A stretch of DNA of 43,937 nt from DATDAH01 sp036525535 (GTDB lineage: Bacteria; Actinomycetota; Acidimicrobiia; Acidimicrobiales; DATDAH01): contig DATDAH010000043.1 in the NCBI GenBank assembly GCA_036525535.1, positions 1 to 43,937 of the forward strand, given 5' to 3'. Position 1 is the first letter of the stretch, and the number at the start of each line of letters is the position of its first letter. Positions 30,694 through 39,318 of this stretch are shown here, in pieces. The translations under genes were made by a program, and so were the position numbers. The notes below the pieces were generated by a model. It was not told the origin of the DNA. It saw only the letters and a program-made list of their open reading frames with translations, and ran no database searches.

Positions 30694-31896
30694 ATGTGCG
30701 ACACCGTGGTCGTGGTCGGCGACGACGGTGTGCTGTTCGCCAAGAACAGCGACCGCGACGCCAACGAGGGCCAGGGCCTGGAATGGCACCCGGCGGCCGA
30801 CCACGAGGCGGGGACCTCGCTGCGTTGCACGGGGATCGACGTGCCCCAGGTGGCCCGGACGCACGCGGTCCTGCTCAGCCGACCCTTCTGGATGTGGGGG
30901 GCGGAGATGGGGGCCAACGAGCACGGCGTCGTCATCGGCAACGAGGCCGTCTTCACCAACGAGCCCGAGTCCGACACCGGCCTCCTCGGCATGGACCTGC
31001 TCCGCCTCGCCCTCGAACGGGCCTCCAGCGCCCCCGAGGCGGTGTCGGTCATCGTCGACCTGCTCGAGCGCCACGGCCAGGGCGGCGGGTGCGGGCACGA
31101 AGATCGGAGCTTCACGTACCACAACAGCTTCCTGGTGGCCGATCGCAGTCAGGCCGTGGTCCTCGAGACCGCGGGGGCCCGGTGGGCCAGCGAGGCGGTG
31201 CTGCACGGCGCCCGCAGCGTCTCCAACGGGCTCACCATCCCCGGGTTCGCCGACGAGTACAGCGACACGCTCCGGACCCGGGTGTCGAGCTGTCGCCACC
31301 GGCGGGCCATCACCCAGGAACGGGCCGAGCACGTCGTGGGCCCCGAAGCGCTGATGACCCTGCTGCGGGACCACGGGCCCGGCCGGTCCGGCCCGCGGTA
31401 CTCCTGGCTGAACGGCGGGATGGCCGCCCCTTGCATGCACGGGGGAGGCATGGTGGCCAACTCCCAGTCGACGGCCAGTTGGGTGGCCGACCTCCGCGAC
31501 GGCGACCGCCACTGGGTCACCGGTACGGCCGCCCCCTGCACCAGCCTGTTCAAGCCGGTGACGGTGGCCGATCCCCTCGATCTGGGCCCGTTCCCCGCCG
31601 ACACCGACGACGGCAGCCTCTGGTGGCGTCACGAGCACCTCCACCGACGGGCCGTCACCAACCCCGACGAGCTCTATCCCCGCTTCACCGCCGAGCGGGA
31701 CCGCACGGAGCTGTCCTGGCTGGATGACCCCCCGACCGGGACCGAGGCCTTCGCCACCGCCGACGACCTGCTCGACCGCTGGACCCGGGCGGTGTCCTTC
31801 GATCCCGTTCCCGATGTCCGTCCCGTCTGGGCCCGCCGCTACTGGGCCAAGCGCAACCAGCGGGCCGGCCTCGGCACCCGGGCCGACGTCGCGTGA
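30694..31896 (+). CDS. C69 family Ntn-hydrolase (secernin/dipeptidase-like)
   Basis: A 400-residue N-terminal nucleophile hydrolase of the C69 family (dipeptidase A, secernin). The start decides the mechanism: Met-Cys2-Asp-Thr puts the nucleophilic Cys at residue 2, to be exposed by Met removal, and Val-Leu-Phe-Ala-Lys-Asn-Ser-Asp-Arg is the usual following stretch. Other family markers are Gly-Ala-Asn-Glu-His-Gly-Val-Val-Ile-Gly-Asn-Glu-Ala and Leu-Leu-Gly-Met-Asp-Leu. The open frame reaches upstream to 30478 but would bury the Cys. ATG lies 7 bases after TACCTT. It overlaps the serine hydrolase by 4 bases (GTGA). The substrate may be a dipeptide or another amide. Confidence 0.92.
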   Translation: MCDTVVVVGDDGVLFAKNSDRDANEGQGLEWHPAADHEAGTSLRCTGIDVPQVARTHAVLLSRPFWMWGAEMGANEHGVVIGNEAVFTNEPESDTGLLGMDLLRLALERASSAPEAVSVIVDLLERHGQGGGCGHEDRSFTYHNSFLVADRSQAVVLETAGARWASEAVLHGARSVSNGLTIPGFADEYSDTLRTRVSSCRHRRAITQERAEHVVGPEALMTLLRDHGPGRSGPRYSWLNGGMAAPCMHGGGMVANSQSTASWVADLRDGDRHWVTGTAAPCTSLFKPVTVADPLDLGPFPADTDDGSLWWRHEHLHRRAVTNPDELYPRFTAERDRTELSWLDDPPTGTEAFATADDLLDRWTRAVSFDPVPDVRPVWARRYWAKRNQRAGLGTRADVA

Positions 31897-32849
31897 CCGG
31901 CGCCGCCGTCGAGACGGTCCTCGACGAGGCCTTCGTCGACCAGCCGTCGCCGGCGCTGGCCACCACGCTGGCCGTGCTCGCCGTCCAGGAGGGTGAGGTC
32001 GTGGCCGAGCGCTACGGGCACGATGTGGACGCCGACACGACGCTGATCTCCTGGTCGATGGCCAAGAGCATCACGCAGGCCCTCGTCGGCTTTGCCGTGA
32101 CCGACGGGCTGCTCGACATCCACGCCCCCGCCCCCGTGCCCGAGTGGGCGGCGGCGGACGACCCGCGACACGCCATCACCGTCGACCAGCTCCTGCACAT
32201 GTGCTCGGGCCTGGCGTTCTGCGAGGACTATGTCGACGAGCGGGTCTCCGACGTGATGACGATGCTGTTCGGTGCCGGCCAGGAGGACATGGCCGCGTTC
32301 GCCGCCGCGTACCCACTCGCCCACGAGCCGGGAACGGTCTTCAACTACTCGAGCGGCACCACCAACATCCTGTCCCGCATCGTCGGTGATCTCTATGGCG
32401 GGCGCCGCGGTGTGGAGGCGCTGCTGGCGGACCGCCTCTTCGGGCCCCTGGGCATGACCTCGGCCGTGGCCAAGTTCGACCCCGCCGGGACCTTCGTGGG
32501 CTCGTCCTACGTCTACGCCACCGCCCGTGACTTCGCCCGCTTCGGGGAGCTGTACCTGCGCGGCGGATCGGCCGGCGGGCGACGGGTGTTGCCGGCTGGC
32601 TGGGTGACCTACGCCATGACCGAGTCGACGGTCTCCTCAGGGCCCGAAGAGCAGCCCTACGGTGCCCACTGGTGGCGGTTCCCTCCGGTCCCGGGGAGCT
32701 TCGCCGCCCAGGGTTACCAGGGGCAACGGACCCTCGTGGTACCGGACCTCGACCTGGTGGTCGTGCGCCTCGGGATCACGCCCGTGGCGCTCAAGGCGAA
32801 CCTGGATCGCTGGCTGACGGCGCTGGTGGACGCTCTGCGGCAAGCCTGA
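31893..32849 (+). CDS. Serine hydrolase, class C beta-lactamase/penicillin-binding family
   Basis: A 318-residue serine hydrolase of the beta-lactamase-related (EstB/AmpC-like) family. The SxxK motif is Ser55-Met-Ala-Lys58, Phe-Asn-Tyr-Ser-Ser provides the Tyr motif, and the third motif is less clear. No signal peptide is visible, which argues against peptidoglycan as substrate and for an esterase or amidase in the cytoplasm. It starts with a GTG that overlaps the C69 stop, so the two hydrolases are co-translated and may act in one pathway. Its 3' end overlaps the convergent amidase gene by 59 bp. Confidence 0.9.
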   Translation: MTGAAVETVLDEAFVDQPSPALATTLAVLAVQEGEVVAERYGHDVDADTTLISWSMAKSITQALVGFAVTDGLLDIHAPAPVPEWAAADDPRHAITVDQLLHMCSGLAFCEDYVDERVSDVMTMLFGAGQEDMAAFAAAYPLAHEPGTVFNYSSGTTNILSRIVGDLYGGRRGVEALLADRLFGPLGMTSAVAKFDPAGTFVGSSYVYATARDFARFGELYLRGGSAGGRRVLPAGWVTYAMTESTVSSGPEEQPYGAHWWRFPPVPGSFAAQGYQGQRTLVVPDLDLVVVRLGITPVALKANLDRWLTALVDALRQA

Positions 32850-33978
32850 GGAGCGGCCCGTCCTCGTCGGGGGCACCGATCAGGCTGAGGCCGACGGGCA
32901 CGCCGTCGACGGCCACGGCGGGCACGGTCACCGTTGGCAGGCCGGCCAGGGACGCCACCACGGACAAGGAGGCCGCGACTCGTCGGGCGTCGGCGACCTC
33001 GCGGTCGTCGGCGGCGCGGCGGGGCGGTCGACCGGCCGCCGGGGCCAGGACGACGTCGCCCGACGACAGGACGGCGGCGAGGTGGCGGCGGAGGTCGTCC
33101 CGGATCGCCAGGGCCTGGGCTTGGGCCGCCGGCGAGACCTGGAGGGCGTGGGTGATGCGCTCGCCCACGCCGGGGCCGAACTGTGGGCGCGCCTCCTCGA
33201 TCCACGCCCGGTGGGCCGCCGCGAACTCCGGGCCCTGGACATCCCGTACGACCATGGTCAGGTCGGTCAGCGAGTGGCCGTCGGGGGTGAGGTCGACGGC
33301 GTCGGTCGGGCCGAAGGTGTCGACCACCTCGAGCAGGACCTCGGTGAGCCTCGGGTCCAGCAGGGCGAAGGCCTCGGTGGCCACGAGGACCCGGCCGGCC
33401 GCCGGCGCCGTGGGCGGGGCGGCGGTCAACGCCCCCGCCGCGGTCCGGAGCAGCCGGGGGTCCCGGGCCAACAGGCCGACCGTGTCGAGGCTGGCGGCCA
33501 AGGGGTGGACCCCGTCGAGGGGGACGAGGCCGTGGGTGGGGCGCCACCCGTAGAGGCCGCAGTACGACGCCGGGACGCGGATCGAGCCCAGCGTGTCACT
33601 GCCGAGGCCGAGGTCGGCCAGCCCGCCCGCCACTGCCGCGGCACTACCGCTGGACGACCCGCCGGGATCGTGATCGGGAGCGGTGGGGTTCAGGGGCATC
33701 CCGTAGGGGTTGTCCCGGCCCGAGAGGCTGTAGGCCATTTCCGACGTGTGGGCCCGTCCGACCAGGGTGGCCCCTGCGGCCAGGAGCCGCTCGACAGCGG
33801 TCGCATCGGCGTCGGCTGGTGTATGCGTGGCCGCCCAGGTGGGCTGCCCTGCGCCGGTGACCCGACCGCGGACGGCGAAGAGGTCCTTGGCTACGAAGCT
33901 GATCCCGGTCAGCGGTCCGGTCGGGTCCCCGACGACGGGGACGAAGGCCTCGTCGATGAGCGCGCCGTACGGGTCCAC
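32791..33978 (-). CDS. Amidase signature family hydrolase
   Basis: A 395-residue amidase signature enzyme. The catalytic triad is complete: Lys31 in Phe-Val-Ala-Lys-Asp, the cis-Ser in Gly-Gly-Ser-Ser-Ser-Gly (106-111), and the nucleophile Ser132 in Asp-Thr-Leu-Gly-Ser-Ile-Arg-Val-Pro-Ala. The Thr-Leu-Gly-Ser variant of the usual Thr-Gly-Gly-Ser occurs in some subfamilies. The protein is shorter than the typical 450-500 residues. It starts with GTG at 33978; I see neither a clear ribosome binding site nor a -10 box there, so the start is less sure. The gene is divergent from the di-iron protein and overlaps the serine hydrolase tail to tail. Substrate unknown. Confidence 0.9.
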   Translation of the reverse strand: MDPYGALIDEAFVPVVGDPTGPLTGISFVAKDLFAVRGRVTGAGQPTWAATHTPADADATAVERLLAAGATLVGRAHTSEMAYSLSGRDNPYGMPLNPTAPDHDPGGSSSGSAAAVAGGLADLGLGSDTLGSIRVPASYCGLYGWRPTHGLVPLDGVHPLAASLDTVGLLARDPRLLRTAAGALTAAPPTAPAAGRVLVATEAFALLDPRLTEVLLEVVDTFGPTDAVDLTPDGHSLTDLTMVVRDVQGPEFAAAHRAWIEEARPQFGPGVGERITHALQVSPAAQAQALAIRDDLRRHLAAVLSSGDVVLAPAAGRPPRRAADDREVADARRVAASLSVVASLAGLPTVTVPAVAVDGVPVGLSLIGAPDEDGPLLRLAAERPPAPSASDPGSP

Positions 33979-34036
33979 GGGTTCAGGCCGTGGACCGTGG
34001 GTCGTCGGAGGTCATCCGCCCGGCTCAGTGGGTACG

Positions 34037-34042
34037 TAACGT
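34037..34042 (+). promoter_or_regulatory. Putative -10 box of ferritin-like gene
   Basis: TAACGT with 5 bases to the GTG at 34048, in the one relatively AT-containing stretch of the 69-bp gap. It supports a leaderless GTG start over the ATG at 34060. Confidence 0.35.
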
Positions 34043-34047
34043 TGAAC

Positions 34048-34941
34048 GTGCGCTTCGACATGGACCGATACAAGCTCATGACGGATCGGCTGCGTTGGGA
34101 CGACCTCGACATGGACGGGTTCGCCACCGAGCGGCTGGCCGAGGAGGAACTGCGCTGCCTGCGCTACGCGCACGACGTGGAGTATCACACGGCGTGCTAC
34201 CTCCGGGACCTGCTGTCGACCCGGGCCCACGACGAGAGCCGGATGACCGCCTTCCTCACCTTCTGGGCCTGGGAGGAGTTCTGGCACGGCGAGGCGATCG
34301 CCACCGTCCTCCGGGCCCACGGTGAGGCCGCCGGTGACGACCGGATCAACCCCCTGCGCCGGCGCCTCGGGCTCCGGAACCGTCTCGGCCCGGCCATCTG
34401 GTCCCTCGCGTCCCTGGCCTTGAAGGACCTGCCGGCGGTGCACATGACGTGGGGGGCGGTGAACGAATGGACGACCCAAGCCGCCTACGCCCGAATTTCG
34501 GCCAGGGCCGGGCACCCGGTGCTGACCGAGCTCCTGTCGCGGATCATGAAGCAGGAGGGGCGCCACATCGACTTCTACGCCTCCGAGGCCAACCTTCGCC
34601 TCGAGCGGTCCCGGACTGCTCGGGCCCTGACCCGCTTCGCCCTGCGCAGGGCCTGGACGCCGGTCGGCGCCGGGGTCCTGCCTGATGCCGAAGTGGCCTT
34701 CGTGGTGCAGTACCTCTTCGACAACCCCGAGGGCCACGCCATGGTCGCTCGTATCGACCGGCGCATCGACCGCCTGCCCGACCAGGAGGGGCTCGGGCTG
34801 CTCGCCAACGCGCTCGCGACCTGGCGGGCGAAGGCCGCTCAGCTGCAGCTGCCGGGATCGACGGGCGCCAACCGGTCCCAACGAATGGCCGACGAGTCCG
34901 AGCGGATCCACAGGACCCGGTCCGTGCCACACGCCGCGTAG
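34048..34941 (+). CDS. Ferritin-like di-iron protein
   Basis: A 297-residue helical protein with a di-iron ligand set: Glu45 (Val-Glu-Tyr-His), Glu77-Phe-Trp-His80, Glu140 (Val-Asn-Glu-Trp) and Glu170-Gly-Arg-His173. This E, ExxH, E, ExxH pattern belongs to the ferritin-like superfamily, which includes acyl-ACP desaturases and N-oxygenases. The length and Trp-Glu-Glu-Phe-Trp-His favour an oxygenase or desaturase over a storage protein. I prefer the GTG at 34048 (leaderless, behind TAACGT), although an ATG at 34060 is possible. Upstream open frame is antisense to the amidase. The last 103 bp overlap the AftB-like gene on the other strand. No electron-transfer gene is adjacent. Function unproven. 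Confidence 0.8.
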   Translation: MRFDMDRYKLMTDRLRWDDLDMDGFATERLAEEELRCLRYAHDVEYHTACYLRDLLSTRAHDESRMTAFLTFWAWEEFWHGEAIATVLRAHGEAAGDDRINPLRRRLGLRNRLGPAIWSLASLALKDLPAVHMTWGAVNEWTTQAAYARISARAGHPVLTELLSRIMKQEGRHIDFYASEANLRLERSRTARALTRFALRRAWTPVGAGVLPDAEVAFVVQYLFDNPEGHAMVARIDRRIDRLPDQEGLGLLANALATWRAKAAQLQLPGSTGANRSQRMADESERIHRTRSVPHAA

Positions 34942-36737
34942 GCGGCCTCGCCGAGCGTCCCGCGGGCCAGGCGGTAGGGCAGGTAGCCCCAGCCGAGGAG
35001 GTCGGCGGGCGCCAGCTCCCGCCAGGGCTGGGCGACGACGTCAGGCTGGAGCTCGCCGATCGAGTAGGCGAAGTCGTACTTGTTGTGGCCGGGCAGGACG
35101 AGGGCGTCGGTCGCCGGCGGAGCCTTGGCGATCCGTTCGTCGCTCTTGCCGAGGAGGTCGACGGCGGGGCGGCGCGAGACGTACTGGGTGGCACCGGCGG
35201 CCACGACCGCCACCCGGGCCTCGGGCTCGGTGATCGCCGCGATCTGCTCGCCCAGGACGCTGTAGTCGGCGGCTCGGTCGATCCCCCCGAAGGCGAGGCT
35301 GGGGGCGGCCACGGCCCCGGCCAACGTCAGGACGGCGACCATGACGACCCCGACGCGATCGCGGCCGACCTCCGACCGCCACAGCCAGAGCCCGACCACG
35401 AGGCCCACGATCAGCACGGGCAGAGCCACGCCCAGCCAGGTCCCGCCAGGGGCCAGCGCGACCAGCGACAGGTCCGGGCGCGGCGCCTCGAGCACGGTCA
35501 GGTAGACCACGGCCGGGCCGCAGGCGGCCAGCACCACGACCCAGCCGAGGCCCCGCCGCTCGCCGACCGTGATCGTGGTGGTCGACGGACCCGCTCGGAG
35601 CACGGCCACGGCGAGGACCAGCAGGAGGACGAGGCTCGGCGTGAGGTACCGGTTCGGGATCAGGAAGTACTCCCACGCGTCCCCGCCTGCGGACACGCCG
35701 TACAGGGCGCTGAGCCCGGCCAGCAGCCCCAGCAGGCGGGCGCCGTCCTGGCCGACGGGCCCGAGCCGGCGCCGACCCAAGGCGATGACGACCAGTGGGG
35801 CGGCCAGGTAGCCGGCGACGGTGACCGCGGTGACCACGAGACCCCGGTCCAGCCGGGCCCCGAGGGCGAAGCCGGCGAGCTTCAGGAAGTACGTGTTGGG
35901 GACCGGGTCGCCGTAGTAGACGAGACGGAAGGCCACCGTCGCCGCGGTCGTGAGGACGGTCACCGCCCCGATGCCGGCGGCCAGGCGGAGGGGTCGCCGG
36001 CTCGGGCGGCGCAGCCCCAGCCAGGCCACCAGCCCGCCGGCGACGACCACGAAGTCGGATCGGATGACGATGCCCAGGAAGACCGCTGCACCGAGCGCCA
36101 GGACGTCGCGCCGGCTGCTGCCTTCGTCGCGGGCGAGGCGCAGCGTGGCGTTGACGGCGACCAGGGACAACAGGACGAGGAGCCCGACCTCCATGCCCCG
36201 CAGGGCCCACCACAGCAGCGGGAAGCAGGTGGCCACGGCCAGAACGGACAGGAAGCGGGTCATCGGGTCGCTCGCCCCCGTGAGCAGGCCGACGGTCGTG
36301 CGGGCCTGCAGGGCCGTGGCCCAGACGACCACGAGACCGAGGCCCACCACCGTGAGGACCACGGCGTCCCCCGACAGCCCCAGCCGGTGCAGGAGGGCCA
36401 TGACGAGGGTCCAACCCAGGTTCGTCATCCCTTCGGTCCGGGGCGCTCCGGCGAACCACACCAGCTCGCCGGTTTCGGCGAGCGTGCGGGCGTAGGACAT
36501 CGAGATCATGACGTCGTCGAACAGCGTCCAGTGCAGGCGGCCGTCGGCACTGCGCCATGCCCCTTCCCGCAAGACCATCAGGGCCAGGGCCAGCGACGGC
36601 AGGAGGCCGGCGAGCAGCGGCCGGCGGGGCGCCCAGCCGGTCCGGCGGCGCCCGGGCCCGGTCGGATCCGGGGCTGGTTCGAGCGGGACGTCAGCCGCCG
36701 GGGCCCGGTCCAACACCCCCTGCGCTCCCTGAGCCAC
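34839..36737 (-). CDS. AftB-like GT-C glycosyltransferase
   Basis: A 632-residue integral membrane protein resembling AftB, the terminal beta-(1->2)-arabinofuranosyltransferase of mycobacterial arabinan. The acidic GT-C motif Phe-Asp74-Asp75 lies in the first periplasmic loop, followed by Ser-Tyr-Ala-Arg-Thr-Leu-Ala and Arg-Thr-Glu-Gly-Met-Thr-Asn-Leu-Gly-Trp-Thr-Leu, a family landmark. Tyr-Tyr-Gly-Asp-Pro-Val-Pro-Asn-Thr-Tyr and the C-terminal Asp-Leu-Leu-Gly-Lys-Ser-Asp and Pro-Gly-His-Asn-Lys-Tyr-Asp are also shared. About ten helices span 40-530. The GTG at 36737 has AGGGAGGA 8 bases upstream, so it is the start even though the frame opens earlier. It stands apart from the 1-11 kb glycan cluster but could act on the same polymer. 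The sugar is inferred. Confidence 0.82.
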   Translation of the reverse strand: MAQGAQGVLDRAPAADVPLEPAPDPTGPGRRRTGWAPRRPLLAGLLPSLALALMVLREGAWRSADGRLHWTLFDDVMISMSYARTLAETGELVWFAGAPRTEGMTNLGWTLVMALLHRLGLSGDAVVLTVVGLGLVVVWATALQARTTVGLLTGASDPMTRFLSVLAVATCFPLLWWALRGMEVGLLVLLSLVAVNATLRLARDEGSSRRDVLALGAAVFLGIVIRSDFVVVAGGLVAWLGLRRPSRRPLRLAAGIGAVTVLTTAATVAFRLVYYGDPVPNTYFLKLAGFALGARLDRGLVVTAVTVAGYLAAPLVVIALGRRRLGPVGQDGARLLGLLAGLSALYGVSAGGDAWEYFLIPNRYLTPSLVLLLVLAVAVLRAGPSTTTITVGERRGLGWVVVLAACGPAVVYLTVLEAPRPDLSLVALAPGGTWLGVALPVLIVGLVVGLWLWRSEVGRDRVGVVMVAVLTLAGAVAAPSLAFGGIDRAADYSVLGEQIAAITEPEARVAVVAAGATQYVSRRPAVDLLGKSDERIAKAPPATDALVLPGHNKYDFAYSIGELQPDVVAQPWRELAPADLLGWGYLPYRLARGTLGEAAYAACGTDRVLWIRSDSSAIRWDRLAPVDPGSCS

Positions 36738-36745
36738 GACCTGGA

Positions 36746-36753
36746 TCCTCCCT
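36746..36753 (-). promoter_or_regulatory. Ribosome binding site deciding the AftB-like start
   Basis: AGGGAGGA on the minus strand, 8 bases before the GTG at 36737. It is among the strongest Shine-Dalgarno matches in the window. Confidence 0.55.
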
Positions 36754-36851
36754 GGCCCGCCAGGACAGGCGGTCGGACCTCCTGTCGGCGGCCGTCCGGC
36801 GCCGGTGAGGCCTGCGGAGCCCGTCCCTCCGTGCCCGGCGGCGGCCCTGGC

Positions 36852-36876
36852 TAGCCTGACCCCTTCACAGGAGGGG
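36852..36876 (+). promoter_or_regulatory. Promoter and ribosome binding site of the aminotransferase run
   Basis: TAGCCT at 36852-36857 is a -10 candidate. AGGAGGGG at 36869-36876 is a strong Shine-Dalgarno sequence 6 bases before the ATG at 36883. Unlike most starts in the window, this gene has a proper leader of about 20 bases. Confidence 0.5.
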
Positions 36877-36882
36877 TACACG

Positions 36883-38238
36883 ATGAGCGAATCGATCCAG
36901 CTGGTCACCGAGGTCCCGGGGCCCAAGAGCCTCAAACTGGTGGCCCGTCGGGAAGCCGCCGTGCCCAGCGGGGCGGCCAAGCTGACCCCGCTCGGCATCG
37001 CCTCCGCCCGCGGATCGGTGGTCGTCGACCTCGACGGCAACCACCTCATCGACCTGGCGGGGGGGATCGGCGTCCTCGCCGTGGGTCACACGCCGCCCGA
37101 CGTCGTCAAAGCCGTTCAGGACCAGGCCGCAGACCTCATCCACATCTGCAACATCGTGGCCTCCACGGAGTCCTACCTCGACGTCGCCGAACGGCTCAAC
37201 GAGATCACCCCCGGGGACTTCGACAAGCGCACCCTGCTCTGCAACACGGGGGCCGAGGCGGTCGAGGCCGCGGTCGGCATCGCCCGCTACGCGACGGGCC
37301 GCCAGGGCGTGGTCGTGTTCGAGGGGGCGTACCACGGTCGGTCGAACCTGACCCTGGCCATGACCAGCAAGTTCGGGCTGTTCAAGAAGGGCTTCGCCCC
37401 CTTCGCCCCGGAGATCTACCGGCTGCCGTTCCCCGACCTCTATCGCCGCCCCAGCCCGTTCACCGAGGACGAGTGGGTGGCCCACGCCGTCAGCCAGCTG
37501 GACCGGGCGATGGTGGCCCAGGTCGACCCGTCGCACGTGGCCGCCGTCGTCATCGAGCCGGTTCTGGGCGAGGGAGGGTTCGTCCCCGCCCCGGCTCCGT
37601 TCCTGCAGCGGCTGCGGGAGCTGTGCGACCAGCACGGCATGGTCCTGATCGCCGACGAGATCCAGGCCGGCTTCGGTCGGACCGGCACGCTCTTCGCCAT
37701 CGAGCACGCCGGCGTCGTCCCCGACATGGTCACCACGGCCAAGTCCCTCGCCGCGGGGATGCCCCTGGCCGCCGTCACCGGTCGGGCCGAGCTCATGGAC
37801 GCCCCCCACCCGGGCGGCCTCGGGGGGACCTACTCCGGCAATCCGCTGGCGTGTGTCGCCGCCATCGAGGCCATCGACACCATCCGCGAGCCCGCCTTCC
37901 TGGCTCGGGCGGTGGCCGTGGGCGATCGGATCCGTGGTCACCTCGACGCGATCCAGGCCGAGCACCCCGACCTCGTCGGCGATGTGCGGGGACTGGGGGC
38001 GATGCTGGTCATGGAGCTGGTGACCGACGCCGAGTCCAAGGCCCCCGACCCCGACGCCACCGTGGCGGTGACCTTGGCCACGCTGGAGCGGGGCGTGATC
38101 ACCATCCGGGCCGGCCTCTACTCGAACTGCGTGCGCTTCCTGCCGCCGCTGACGATCAGCGACGAGGAGATCGACGAGGCGATGACCGTGGTGGCCGAGG
38201 CCGTGCGGGTGGCGGCCAAGGAACGAGCCCATGGCTGA
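36883..38238 (+). CDS. Class III aminotransferase (4-aminobutyrate aminotransferase-like)
   Basis: A 451-residue PLP-dependent omega-aminotransferase, similar in length to GabT. The cofactor-phosphate loop Asn-Thr-Gly-Ala-Glu-Ala-Val-Glu-Ala, the stacking region Glu-Gly-Ala-Tyr-His-Gly-Arg-Ser, the Asp-Glu-Ile-Gln-Ala-Gly-Phe-Gly-Arg-Thr-Gly motif and the Schiff-base Lys287 in Thr-Thr-Ala-Lys-Ser-Leu-Ala-Ala-Gly are all present. It transfers the terminal amino group of an omega-amino acid such as 4-aminobutyrate to an oxo acid. It heads a rightward run; the C45 gene overlaps its end by 8 bases, suggesting a joint pathway in which the hydrolase frees an amine for this enzyme. The upstream 26 codons in frame lack family similarity and precede the ribosome binding site. 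Confidence 0.94.
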   Translation: MSESIQLVTEVPGPKSLKLVARREAAVPSGAAKLTPLGIASARGSVVVDLDGNHLIDLAGGIGVLAVGHTPPDVVKAVQDQAADLIHICNIVASTESYLDVAERLNEITPGDFDKRTLLCNTGAEAVEAAVGIARYATGRQGVVVFEGAYHGRSNLTLAMTSKFGLFKKGFAPFAPEIYRLPFPDLYRRPSPFTEDEWVAHAVSQLDRAMVAQVDPSHVAAVVIEPVLGEGGFVPAPAPFLQRLRELCDQHGMVLIADEIQAGFGRTGTLFAIEHAGVVPDMVTTAKSLAAGMPLAAVTGRAELMDAPHPGGLGGTYSGNPLACVAAIEAIDTIREPAFLARAVAVGDRIRGHLDAIQAEHPDLVGDVRGLGAMLVMELVTDAESKAPDPDATVAVTLATLERGVITIRAGLYSNCVRFLPPLTISDEEIDEAMTVVAEAVRVAAKERAHG

Positions 38239-39313
38239 TCAGCCGATCCGGGTCTTGGACCTCGTCGGCTCACCGGAGGAAGTGGGTCGGGTGCATGGGG
38301 CGGCCTACGCGGCCGAGATTCGGGAGTACACCGACGAGCGGGTGCACCTGTCCTCGGACGGGGTGTGGGCCGGCCACGCGGTGACCCACGACGAGGTCAT
38401 CGCCCTGGCCGAGTCCTGCCTGCCGGCCCACGAGGCCTACGCCCCCGAGCTCTACGCCGAGATGCTGGCCATGGCCGAAGGGGCCGGCCTGTCCCCCGCC
38501 GAAGCCGTCATCGTCGGCGGCTTCACCGACTTCATCGACACGGTGCGGGCGTCGGGTGCGGACCCGGCGCCGGAAGACAACTGCACGGCCGCGCTGGTCC
38601 CTCCGGACGCCGGGGGCGGCGAGCCGTGGTTCGCCCAGACCTGGGACATGCACGACACGGCGACGCCCTACATCGTGATGCTCCGCACCCGGGTGACCGG
38701 GCGGCCCGAGGCGCTGGTGTTCACCACCGTGGGTTGCCTGGGTCAGATCGGGATGAACGAGGTCGGCCTCTGTGTCGGCATCAACAACCTCACCGCGGCC
38801 GACGGCAAGGTCGGCGTGACCTGGCCCTTCGTGGTCCGGAAGGCGCTGGCCCAGACGTCCATCGACGACGCCCTGGCCTGCATCACCGGGGCCGACCTGG
38901 CCGGTGGCCACAACTTCCTGCTCCTCGACGCCGAAGGTCGGGGCTACGACGTCGAAGCCATGCCGACGGCCACTCACGTCATCGAGCTGCACGATGAGCC
39001 GGTGGTCCACACGAACCACTGCGTGGGCGAGATCACCCAGGCCGTCCAAGGCCCGCGCGCCCCGGCGCGCATCGCCTCCACGGAGAACCGCTACGCCCGA
39101 GCCGTCGAGCTGTTGGGCAAGCGTCCCATCGACGAGACGACCCTCATGGCCCTGACCCGGGACGAGGAGGCCATCTGCGAGCGGCCCGAGCCGCCGTACG
39201 AGGTCATGTCCTGCGGGGCCGCCGTCATGCGCCCGAGGTCCCGTGAGCTGTGGGCGGTGTGGGGCCTGCCCGTCGAGAACTCGTACGAGCACTTCACCGT
39301 CGGCCGTGAATGA
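38231..39313 (+). CDS. C45 family Ntn-hydrolase/acyltransferase
   Basis: A 360-residue protein of the C45 family (acyl-CoA:6-aminopenicillanate acyltransferase-like). These enzymes self-cleave before a Cys that becomes the N-terminal nucleophile, then hydrolyse or transfer an acyl group on an amide. The likely nucleophile is Cys118 in Glu-Asp-Asn-Cys-Thr-Ala, followed by Phe-Ala-Gln-Thr-Trp-Asp-Met-His, a family signature. The preceding residue is Asn, where Gly or Asp is more usual. Other markers are Gly-Met-Asn-Glu-Val-Gly-Leu and Thr-Asn-His-Cys. It overlaps the aminotransferase by 8 bases. The two could release and then deaminate an N-acyl amine. A hairpin follows its stop. Confidence 0.9.
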   Translation: MADQPIRVLDLVGSPEEVGRVHGAAYAAEIREYTDERVHLSSDGVWAGHAVTHDEVIALAESCLPAHEAYAPELYAEMLAMAEGAGLSPAEAVIVGGFTDFIDTVRASGADPAPEDNCTAALVPPDAGGGEPWFAQTWDMHDTATPYIVMLRTRVTGRPEALVFTTVGCLGQIGMNEVGLCVGINNLTAADGKVGVTWPFVVRKALAQTSIDDALACITGADLAGGHNFLLLDAEGRGYDVEAMPTATHVIELHDEPVVHTNHCVGEITQAVQGPRAPARIASTENRYARAVELLGKRPIDETTLMALTRDEEAICERPEPPYEVMSCGAAVMRPRSRELWAVWGLPVENSYEHFTVGRE

Positions 39314-39318
39314 GCGGC

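Noticed and set aside
30649..31644. Upstream extension of the DUF983 protein
   Set aside because: It is antisense to the C69 gene, which has clear motifs, and DUF983 proteins are about 130 residues long.
33082..34047. Upstream extension of the ferritin-like protein
   Set aside because: The frame is open but lies antisense to the amidase, has low-complexity composition and lacks any family similarity.
34839..37049. Longer form of the AftB-like protein starting at 37049
   Set aside because: The extra 104 residues would run antisense through the start of the aminotransferase gene, and a strong ribosome binding site marks the GTG at 36737.
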